From a virus: a stretch of DNA of 44,373 nt. Numbering within the stretch: position 1 is the first letter of the stretch; each line of letters starts with the position of its first letter. The stretch spans positions 1 through 44,373 of the IMG/VR virus record IMGVR_UViG_3300009164_005105; one strand, given 5' to 3'. The position numbers and the translations under genes were made by a program. This document shows positions 8,942 to 15,167 of the stretch, in pieces. Below the pieces are notes generated by a model. The model ran no database searches. It saw only the letters and a program-made list of their open reading frames with translations, and was not told the DNA's origin.

Positions 8942-10291
8942 ATGTCGCAAGACAAAGCCCGCGTAGAAGAGCTACAATCAGCTCTTCGCACAAAGATGGC
9001 AGATAATAAAGCCATCGCAGATTCATTCAAAATTGAAGACGGTACAGTTATCGTTTCAACCGAGCAGAAGAGCGCGTTCGACAAGAACATGCGTGACATC
9101 AAAGAGATTAAGTCTCTCCTTGGTGACCTTCAGACCATGGACAACGTTGATAGCTGGTCTTCAGAGCCAGCATCTGGTTCTGTTGGTTCAGCATATGCAG
9201 CTTCGTCTGCAGACATCAATCAGCTTTCCTCACGCGAAATCAAGAGCATTGGTCAAATGTTCACCGATTCCGCTGAGTTCAAGGCACTGAACGGTGGCCG
9301 TAATGGCGCTAACATGCCTGCTCCTTGGCAGATTTCAGCATCTCTTACCTCGTACAACGTTAAAGACGTTTTCTCAGGTATGCCTTCAGGCTCAATGGCC
9401 CGTGGTGCAGATGCGGTTTTCGGTTCAATCCAGCGTGACTCAATCGTTATCCCTCCAATGCGTACAAAGCGTGTTCGTGACTTGTTCCCAGTTCGCAAGA
9501 CAAACGCACAGGTAATCGAATACTTCCGCCAGCTTGGCTTCACCACCCTCACCGGTGGCGGTACAAATAACGCGGCAGCAGTAGCTGAGCGTAACGGTTC
9601 AGCATTCGCAGCAAAGCCACAGTCGTCATTCAACTTCATTGGTGAGCAAGCTCCAGTGCGTACACTCGCACACTGGGAAGCAGCGCACCGTAATGTTCTT
9701 GCAGACGAGCCACAGCTTCGTTCAATCATTGATAACGAGTTGATGTACGGTCTCCGCCTTCTTGAGGATTCACAAATCCTTAACGGTGACGGAACTGGCG
9801 AAAACCTTCTCGGTGTTCTCCAGACTCCAAACATCCAGGAGTACTCATGGTCAGAAGGTGCAACATTACCAGTGCCCGACACCAAGGCAGACTCAATCCG
9901 TCGTGCGGCTACCTTGTCGTACCTTGCATACTACGAGCCTTCCGGCGTTGTTCTTCACCCGAACGACTGGGAAGATATCGAATTGACCAAGGACAAGAAT
10001 GGCCAATACCTCATCGCAGTTTCAGTTGCAATGGGCGGCGAGCCAAAAGTTTGGCGCATGCCATTGGTTGACACTCCAGCAATCGCAGAAGGAGTCGCAC
10101 TCGTCGGTGCCTTCGGTACTGGTGCTCAATTGTACGACCGTGAAGAAGCTAGCATCAGAATTTCTGAACAGCATAGCGACTTCTTCGTACGTAACGCAAT
10201 CGTTGTTCTTGCTGAACAGCGTCTTGCACTTGCAGTCAAGCGCCCAGAAGCATTCGTCAAAGTAACATTCGACGGCGCTCCAGAAGCCTAA
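8942..10291 (+). CDS. HK97-fold major capsid protein
   Basis: This 449-residue protein forms the icosahedral shell. The first 90 residues are helical and charged, then Ser/Ala-rich, like the scaffold-like delta domain removed during HK97-type maturation. The core starts near IKSIGQMFTDSAEF (100-113). The family hallmark ILNGDGTGENLLGVL and the segment YYEPSGVVLHPNDWEDI are both present, and the C-terminus FFVRNAIVVLAEQRLALAV is typical of the last strands. A Q-L-S-S-R-E sequence at 94-99 lies where cleavage would be expected and resembles the K-L-S-S-G motif of the giant proteins. The gene uses mainly CGT/CGC and ATC/ATT codons, unlike its AGA/ATA-rich neighbours, consistent with very high expression. 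It has its own leader and terminator. No protease gene is adjacent. Confidence 0.93.
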   Translation: MSQDKARVEELQSALRTKMADNKAIADSFKIEDGTVIVSTEQKSAFDKNMRDIKEIKSLLGDLQTMDNVDSWSSEPASGSVGSAYAASSADINQLSSREIKSIGQMFTDSAEFKALNGGRNGANMPAPWQISASLTSYNVKDVFSGMPSGSMARGADAVFGSIQRDSIVIPPMRTKRVRDLFPVRKTNAQVIEYFRQLGFTTLTGGGTNNAAAVAERNGSAFAAKPQSSFNFIGEQAPVRTLAHWEAAHRNVLADEPQLRSIIDNELMYGLRLLEDSQILNGDGTGENLLGVLQTPNIQEYSWSEGATLPVPDTKADSIRRAATLSYLAYYEPSGVVLHPNDWEDIELTKDKNGQYLIAVSVAMGGEPKVWRMPLVDTPAIAEGVALVGAFGTGAQLYDREEASIRISEQHSDFFVRNAIVVLAEQRLALAVKRPEAFVKVTFDGAPEA

Positions 10292-10305
10292 TAAGCACTA
10301 AGCGG

Positions 10306-10345
10306 AACCCCGCCTGCACCTTCGAACGGTGTGGGCGGGGTTTTT
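10306..10345 (+). terminator. Rho-independent terminator after capsid gene
   Basis: AACCCCGCCTGCACC at 10306-10320 pairs over 15 positions (two G-U) with GGTGTGGGCGGGGTT at 10328-10342, with a seven-base loop TTCGAAC and a run of five T at 10341-10345. It lies 15 bases after the capsid stop and should end or strongly reduce the abundant capsid transcript. Confidence 0.92.
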
Positions 10346-10363
10346 GCCATATATGAGGTAGTT

Positions 10364-10897
10364 ATGAAAGAAAGTAAAGCTTTTCAATTCATAGGAAACA
10401 TGGCGCTTTTTGAAAACCTTCTTAATGATGTAAATTCACTAACTGACAGAGACTGGGAAAAAAATAAAGAACGCAAAATGAATGGTGGAGCAGCCGCCTC
10501 CAACACCGATACCATTCCACTTATGTATGACCTAACGCAAAGATTAAATTCTGGAATCACACATGAAAACTACGCTATCTTCGAGGGGCACATTGACGAG
10601 ATAGTCAGAACGACAGCAAAGACTCTTGGTGAGATGGTCATTAAGCAGGCAATGTTAACCCGGCTTAAGGCGAATACGGTTATTCCCAGACATAGGGACA
10701 AAGGGCCACTAACTGCCAAAACACACAGAATACACGTCCCTGTAATCACCAGCACAAAATGCATTTTCAAAGTGGGCGACGAAGCAAAGAACTTAAAAAC
10801 TGGCGAGATATGGGTGATAGACAATGTCAATAGATATCACAGTGTTGAAAATACTGGCGACACCGACCGTATCCATTTAATCATAGATGCTATTTAA
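10364..10897 (+). CDS. Aspartyl/asparaginyl beta-hydroxylase-like 2-oxoglutarate oxygenase
   Basis: The product (177 residues) has the Fe(II)/2-oxoglutarate oxygenase signature of the aspartyl/asparaginyl beta-hydroxylase family: H-x-D at H110/D112 (IPRHRDKG), RIHVPVIT, the distal His H159 in NRYHSVEN and R169 in DRIHLIID. Enzymes of this family hydroxylate Asp or Asn side chains; the target here is unknown. I chose ATG 10364, which follows GAGGT at 10355-10359; the in-frame GTG at 10331 is inside the terminator stem. It is the first gene after the capsid terminator, so it either has a weak promoter of its own or depends on read-through. Confidence 0.8.
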   Translation: MKESKAFQFIGNMALFENLLNDVNSLTDRDWEKNKERKMNGGAAASNTDTIPLMYDLTQRLNSGITHENYAIFEGHIDEIVRTTAKTLGEMVIKQAMLTRLKANTVIPRHRDKGPLTAKTHRIHVPVITSTKCIFKVGDEAKNLKTGEIWVIDNVNRYHSVENTGDTDRIHLIIDAI

Positions 10898-10971
10898 TGT
10901 GGGATAATAAAGGACTACAGTTCCCAATTGGCCCAGATGGGTGTGAAAGACTGGACGAGTATGCAAAATGA
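10897..10971 (+). CDS. Possible 24-residue peptide between coupled genes
   Basis: An ATG overlapping the upstream TAA (TAATG) opens a 24-codon frame ending TGA at 10969-10971, starting MWDNKGLQFPIGPDG. It overlaps the ATG at 10961 of the next gene by 11 bases, so ribosomes could pass from the hydroxylase through this frame to the DUF6321-like gene. It may be a real small protein or only a coupling device. No homology is recognised. Confidence 0.3.
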   Translation: MWDNKGLQFPIGPDGCERLDEYAK

Positions 10972-11941
10972 GCTAAACCCAACAGAAGAAGACATGTTTG
11001 ATGAACTTCTACGCATATCTGAGCGTATAGACGCTGATACTGAATTTAACAAAATAGTCGAAGAGTCAATGGTCGAGTTAAAGCATGATGACTTTATGCC
11101 AATTTTTGATGAGTTCTATGGTTCGGCAGTAGTTAATTCTTTCGAGCTTAAAGCAGCCAACCCATGTTGGGCTGGATATGTTCAGCTTGGGATGAAAAAA
11201 GGCAAGGGCGGGAAAATGGTCCCTAACTGCATCCCTGTAGAAGGCAAAAGCGCTGAACAACTTCACGACCCGAAGGGTGGGCTTACCGCAGCCGGCAGAA
11301 AATACTTTAAAAACAAAGAAGGCGCGAACCTCAAGCCAGGAGTAAAAGGGCCAGCCAATACTCCACAGAAAATGCGTCGAAAAGGCTCGTTCCTAACAAG
11401 ATTTTTTACCAACCCATCAGGTCCAATGATTGACGAAAAAGGTAGAGCAACAAGACTTGCCCTCTCGGCAGCTGCATGGGGTGAGCCTGTTCCAAAGAAC
11501 GCAGAAGATGCAGCTGCGCTTGCAGCAAAAGGCAAAAGACTATTAGAGAAGTATGCAAATACAAAGAAAAAAGAACTATCTTTTAATGAAGAAATAAAAG
11601 CTCTTACTTCAAAAAAGAAACCAATTGACCCAGACCTACGCGGAATAGATGACGCAAGCGATATGGACCTATACGCCGAAGAGTCGGTAGCTGCAGAAAA
11701 AAATACAGCTAAAAATATTGCAACAGATGAACCACTAGACCTCTACGACGATGAAACTGAAAATGTTGACGCGGAACTATTGAAGCGCCGTGCAGAAATA
11801 AAAAAGAAACTTGCAGAAACAGCAAGAACAGGAGTAATTGCCGTAGAAGACATTCGCATGATGCCTGGAGTTAAAACTAGAATGGGTAAGGCTAGAAAAC
11901 AAGTACAGATAGACATAAAAAAGAAGAGAAAAGCAAAGTAA
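10961..11941 (+). CDS. DUF6321-like protein with Cys motif
   Basis: I favour ATG 10961 (MQNELNPTEEDMF, 326 residues); TTG 10928 and ATG 10937 are alternatives. Around residues 63-90 the block NPCWAGYVQLGMKKGKGGK-x-VPNC is a Cys-x-GY-x-Q-x-GMK motif found in phage proteins. It is followed by DPKGGLTAAGRKYF, GANLKPGVKG and GRATRLALSAAAWGEP, which match my memory of the DUF6321 domain. The C-terminal 130 residues are alternating acidic and basic and end in a Lys/Arg-rich tail, suggesting nucleic-acid contact. It overlaps the thermonuclease start (TAATG). Function of the domain is unknown to me. Confidence 0.7.
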   Translation: MQNELNPTEEDMFDELLRISERIDADTEFNKIVEESMVELKHDDFMPIFDEFYGSAVVNSFELKAANPCWAGYVQLGMKKGKGGKMVPNCIPVEGKSAEQLHDPKGGLTAAGRKYFKNKEGANLKPGVKGPANTPQKMRRKGSFLTRFFTNPSGPMIDEKGRATRLALSAAAWGEPVPKNAEDAAALAAKGKRLLEKYANTKKKELSFNEEIKALTSKKKPIDPDLRGIDDASDMDLYAEESVAAEKNTAKNIATDEPLDLYDDETENVDAELLKRRAEIKKKLAETARTGVIAVEDIRMMPGVKTRMGKARKQVQIDIKKKRKAK

Positions 11942-12348
11942 TGGAACGTTTCTGGTACGGAGCAACCCTTCTTAAGGTTATAGACGGCGACACCATAGAG
12001 TTAATGGTTGACCTTGGTTTCAACGTTCATCACAAAATACGTGTTCGTCTTTATGGAGTTAATACTCCTGAATCACGAACAAAAGATTTAGCAGAAAAAG
12101 AAATGGGCCTCAAAGCTAAGCATTTCACGGAAGACTGGCTTACAAACCACAAGTGGGTATTTGTAAACACAATCCCAGACAAGAATGATAAATACGGAAG
12201 AATTCTTGCCCGCATATTTTCTTCAGACCAAATAGAAGACCCTTCTACGGCCTGTTTAAATAAAGATATTATCCAATCAGGATATGCTCGCGAGTACTTT
12301 GGTATAGGCGATAAAACTTGGACCGAATTCAAGAAGGAAACAAAATGA
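11941..12348 (+). CDS. Thermonuclease (staphylococcal nuclease homologue)
   Basis: A 135-residue Ca2+-dependent nuclease of the SNase family that cleaves DNA and RNA. The family landmarks are all visible: VIDGDTIEL with D15 and D17, RLYGVNTPE with R36 and E44, and KYGRILARI with R87, nearly the same numbering as mature staphylococcal nuclease (R35, E43, R87). The protein is little more than the catalytic core. There is no signal peptide, so it acts inside the cell or virion; a role in degrading host DNA or in processing phage DNA is likely. It starts on the stop of the previous gene and overlaps the next (ATGA), so it is co-translated with both. Confidence 0.9.
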   Translation: MERFWYGATLLKVIDGDTIELMVDLGFNVHHKIRVRLYGVNTPESRTKDLAEKEMGLKAKHFTEDWLTNHKWVFVNTIPDKNDKYGRILARIFSSDQIEDPSTACLNKDIIQSGYAREYFGIGDKTWTEFKKETK

Positions 12349-12809
12349 CCACGGGACAGACATGGGGCAACTACAGCGGAGAGATTAAGGGGTTTAGGTT
12401 TGAAACAAAAGCAGACCCAAACAATTGTCCTCCAGCAACACAAAGTATTGCCGTAAATATTAAAAACCGTCAAAATGCCATAGACACAGCAGCTTACGGA
12501 CCGATGAATCCAAAAGAACCTGATGCTGCATTCTGGCCAAAGAAAGCAAAGAGATGGTCAGTATCTGAAGAAGATGCTAAAAAGTCTCTTTGTGGGAACT
12601 GCATTCTATTTGTTCGCTCACCAAGAATACTTGAATGTATTGATAGCGCACTTGGAAATGAATCAGGTGCCGCATGGGACATTATCGATGCTGGTAAAAT
12701 TGGATACTGTGAAGCATTTGACTTTAAGTGCCACTCTGAAAGAACATGTGATGCATGGGTTGTTGGTGGACCAACACTCACTGACGGTAAAGAAAAAGAA
12801 GGAAAATAA
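12345..12809 (+). CDS. Cysteine-rich phage protein, possible metal or Fe-S binding
   Basis: The start is ATG 12345, overlapping the thermonuclease stop and following AAGGA; the in-frame TTG 12318 is inside that gene. The 154-residue protein has a C-terminal Cys cluster: LCGNCILF, LECID, GYCEAFDFKCH and RTCDAW. The spacing C-x2-C, C, C and a Trp near the last Cys recalls small Fe-S proteins such as HiPIPs, but zinc binding is equally possible. The N-terminal part has NIKNRQNAIDTAAYGPMNP, which looks like a conserved phage stretch. No catalytic motif is seen. Confidence 0.65.
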   Translation: MTTGQTWGNYSGEIKGFRFETKADPNNCPPATQSIAVNIKNRQNAIDTAAYGPMNPKEPDAAFWPKKAKRWSVSEEDAKKSLCGNCILFVRSPRILECIDSALGNESGAAWDIIDAGKIGYCEAFDFKCHSERTCDAWVVGGPTLTDGKEKEGK

Positions 12810-12814
12810 TAGCC

Positions 12815-13354
12815 ATGGCTGCTGAAGATAATCTCTACGAAGAACTGCAAATGATTCAAGACAAGATACAAGACAACAAGCGCACAACTGGGGCTAACCC
12901 ATTGATTGCGGCGCTAGGGGTACTTTTGGCTAATACTTTTACCCTGTACCACGAGACGCATGGTATTCACTGGAACGTAAAAGGACCAGACTTCCCGCAA
13001 TATCATGAGCTATATGCAAACATCTATGAAGACTTCTTTGGAGCAGTAGACCCAACTGCTGAATTAATTCTCAAGCTTGGTTATGATGCACCATTTCATA
13101 TGTCAAGATTTGCTCAGATGAAAACCATTGAGGAGTTTGATATCTCAGAAGGTGACTCACCACAAGAAATGAGTACCGAATTGCTTAAAGCTATTAATGA
13201 ACACATTATGGAGCTTAAAGAAGTTTTCACAATAGCCAATGACATGAACGAGCAGGGTGTTGCAAACTTCATTGCAGAAAGAATTGATTCATCCCAAAAA
13301 TGGGCATGGCAACTTCGCGCAAGCCTCGGCATACAAAAAGCTAATAGATTTTAA
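12815..13354 (+). CDS. dps: Dps-family ferritin-like protein
   Basis: Dps proteins form a 12-subunit shell that oxidises Fe(II) with peroxide, stores iron and can coat DNA. This 179-residue protein shows the inter-subunit ferroxidase residues with the family's exact spacing: H52 (HETHGIHWNVKGPDF), H64 (QYHELY), D79 and E83 (AVDPTAE), matching E. coli H51, H63, D78 and E82. The last helix (NFIAERIDSSQKWAWQLRASL) is also typical. The N-terminal tail is not strongly basic, so DNA binding is uncertain. It is the last gene of this plus-strand run and meets a minus-strand gene tail to tail. Confidence 0.92.
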   Translation: MAAEDNLYEELQMIQDKIQDNKRTTGANPLIAALGVLLANTFTLYHETHGIHWNVKGPDFPQYHELYANIYEDFFGAVDPTAELILKLGYDAPFHMSRFAQMKTIEEFDISEGDSPQEMSTELLKAINEHIMELKEVFTIANDMNEQGVANFIAERIDSSQKWAWQLRASLGIQKANRF

Positions 13355-13716
13355 TAACCGAACTTGTGTTTCATGCACAAAGCCTGAACAAATAAAGAAC
13401 CACCAAGATTTTGGACCTGCCCACGTGCTCCACAAATCTCACATACGCCACCTGAAATCGACTCAGCCTTCACTGTAACTCTATTCATTTTAGGAAGCAG
13501 TGAATCTTTTGATGGCTTAAAGTAATAGCGAAGACGACCAAACTTTTGTTTTATCTGCAAAACCTTATAGTCTGGGTCAATCTTGGCCAATTGCGCATCG
13601 GTGTCCAAAATTAATCCAGCCCAGCCTGGGAAACAGTCGATATGTACCCAAGTATTTTCTTCACTAAACCGCTCAAGGATGTGAGAAAACGACTCATCTT
13701 TTCCTATTTCTCTCAT
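13351..13716 (-). CDS. Phage hypothetical protein with C-terminal zinc motif
   Basis: A 121-residue protein. Its centre, FPGWAGLILDTDAQLAKI then VLQIKQKFGRLRYYFKPS, and its end, GGVCEICGARGQ followed 19 residues later by LCMKHKFGY, form a pattern I recall from many phage hypothetical proteins: a small alpha/beta domain plus a C-x2-C...C-x2-H zinc site. It lies downstream of the tRNAs on the minus strand and overlaps the end of dps by four bases. Function unknown. Confidence 0.7.
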   Translation of the reverse strand: MREIGKDESFSHILERFSEENTWVHIDCFPGWAGLILDTDAQLAKIDPDYKVLQIKQKFGRLRYYFKPSKDSLLPKMNRVTVKAESISGGVCEICGARGQVQNLGGSLFVQALCMKHKFGY

Positions 13717-13741
13717 TGACGTTACTGCCTCTCTTTTGTGC

Positions 13742-13818
13742 TGGCTGGCAAGGTAGGGCTCGAACCTACGACCCAGGGATTAACAGTCCCTTGCTCTGCC
13801 AAACTGAGCTACTTGCCA
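13742..13818 (-). tRNA. tRNA-Asn(GTT)
   Basis: Read on the minus strand it folds as a complete cloverleaf: acceptor TGGCAAG/CTTGCCA, D arm AGCTCAG...CAGAGC, anticodon loop CTGTTAA (GTT, reading AAC/AAU), T arm GTAGG...CCTAC in DNA terms, discriminator G and an encoded CCA. Confidence 0.95.
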
Positions 13819-13900
13819 AATAACAGGGCACACCACAGTGTCGTTTAAGACGCGTTATACACGCAGTCCCCCGTGTGGAGCATTCTAGCACCACATTACG

Positions 13901-13972
13901 TGCCTCCACTAGGAATCGAACCTAGAACGAGAAATTAGAAGTTTCTTGTTATATCCATTTAACTATAAAGGC
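13901..13972 (-). tRNA. tRNA-Arg(TCT)
   Basis: The minus strand gives acceptor GCCTTTA/TGGAGGC (two G-U pairs), anticodon loop CTTCTAA (TCT, reading AGA/AGG), T arm CTAGGTTCGATTCCTAG and discriminator A; CCA is not encoded. AGA is the common Arg codon in most genes of the window. Confidence 0.92.
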
Positions 13973-13980
13973 TAGATGAT

Positions 13981-14556
13981 TTATTTACTCTTTCGAGCAT
14001 GATACAGGTTTCTCTGCTGTTCGTTCAATTTATCTTTATTTTTAAGATTGTACTCGCGCATGTATTCAAGGTTCTTCCCTCTTCTTTTTGAGTCATTGAT
14101 GCGCTTGCATTCCCTGCAGGTTCTGTATTCTTCACCAATTTGCCTGCCCTGCTTCTTGATGTAAACAAGAGGCTCAAACTCCTCAAAAGAATGACCTTTT
14201 TTACAGTGAGTTTGTTTTTTTGTAGAAGAGCCATTTCTTCCTTTTTTAAACATATCCTTCATGTTTCCTGAATTCGTATCTAGAAAAAGATGTTTAGGAT
14301 TAACGCACGGTGGATTATCACAATGGTGACAGACAAGCATTCCTTTTGGTACTTCCCCTATATGGAATAGGTGACTTGAAACATGCGACCCAATCGCCGG
14401 CCTGTCTTGATAGTACTTGAAAGAGCCATAATCCTTGCTCGTCCTTCCGCCTTTCCAAATCCAGCAATCCGGATACGCCTCGCTACCAGACTTATCGACC
14501 TTCTGGAAAAATCTTTCAATGAGCGGCAAGTTCTTAGCCATTTTTTTTCTTTTCAT
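13981..14556 (-). CDS. HNH endonuclease (downstream tandem copy)
   Basis: A 191-residue HNH-family nuclease. The N-terminus ERFFQKVDKSG...CWIWKGG is followed by the active-site region MLVCHHCDNPPCVNPKHLF (His-His, Asn, His with paired Cys), then GNMKDMFKKGR, and a C-terminal Cys/His module HCKKGHSF...YRTCRECKR. It is clearly a paralogue of the 209-residue gene just upstream and overlaps it by 23 bases. The start may be ATG 14556 or 14541. Such genes often spread by cutting vacant sites, and the location next to tRNAs and nrdJ fits. Confidence 0.85.
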   Translation of the reverse strand: MKRKKMAKNLPLIERFFQKVDKSGSEAYPDCWIWKGGRTSKDYGSFKYYQDRPAIGSHVSSHLFHIGEVPKGMLVCHHCDNPPCVNPKHLFLDTNSGNMKDMFKKGRNGSSTKKQTHCKKGHSFEEFEPLVYIKKQGRQIGEEYRTCRECKRINDSKRRGKNLEYMREYNLKNKDKLNEQQRNLYHARKSK

Positions 14557-15163
14557 TTCTGATTCGCATGCACTCCGCGCACGTCCGATACTTTCGTCCG
14601 CTTTTTTTCACGTACCACTTTTCCCCGTAAACACCAAAGTCGTGACCTTTTCTGCAGTGGTTTGGTTTTTTAGGCTCTATTCCCTTTTCCTCACGCCTGC
14701 GCGCAAAGCGCTCTTTCTTCCACCTCTTGTGGCAAGCCTTACAATCTCGTGTGTAAAAACCGGTACGTTTACTGATTTTGTGAATTGTGTTTTCTTCATC
14801 GTAGAGATGCCCGTGTTTGCAGTGTGTTTTTCTGCTTTCCTTATGGTTCCCGTGCACAACTGAATAACGTTGATTATGGGAGCGAGTTCCAACCTCAAGA
14901 TGGTCAGGGCGAACGCATGGTGGGTTATTGCAAAGATGGCAAACTTCCAACCCCTCAGGAACAGTGCCATTTAGTTTTTCCCAAATGTATTTATGCGTTT
15001 GGACTTTTTTATTTATTCCATTTCGCTTGCACGAAAACATACCATATGTTTTCACCCTGTTCGCAGTCCATTCCCAGCAATCCGGAAAATCTGGATTAGG
15101 TCCGGATTTATCTACTTTCTCCCAAAAACGTTCTTCTTCTGGGATTGGTTTTCTTCCTGCCAT
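14534..15163 (-). CDS. HNH endonuclease (upstream tandem copy)
   Basis: A 209-residue HNH nuclease beginning four bases after the ribonucleotide reductase stop. It has RFWEKVDKSG...CWEWTANR, the catalytic region LEVCHLCNNPPCVRPDHL, and two C-terminal Cys/His modules (HCKHGHLY...DCKACHKR and HCRKGHDF...RTCAECMR), one more than its neighbour. The HNH core and the N-terminal V-D-K-S-G block are shared with the 191-residue copy, indicating tandem duplication followed by loss or gain of one module. Confidence 0.85.
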   Translation of the reverse strand: MAGRKPIPEEERFWEKVDKSGPNPDFPDCWEWTANRVKTYGMFSCKRNGINKKVQTHKYIWEKLNGTVPEGLEVCHLCNNPPCVRPDHLEVGTRSHNQRYSVVHGNHKESRKTHCKHGHLYDEENTIHKISKRTGFYTRDCKACHKRWKKERFARRREEKGIEPKKPNHCRKGHDFGVYGEKWYVKKSGRKYRTCAECMRIRNEKKKNG

Positions 15164-15167
15164 GCCA

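Noticed and set aside
10331-10363. GTG 10331 as start of the hydroxylase
   Set aside because: It is within the terminator stem; ATG 10364 has GAGGT upstream.
13830-13900. A third tRNA between tRNA-Asn and tRNA-Arg
   Set aside because: The sequence has no acceptor or T-arm pairing; it is a spacer, possibly with a TATAAC promoter element.
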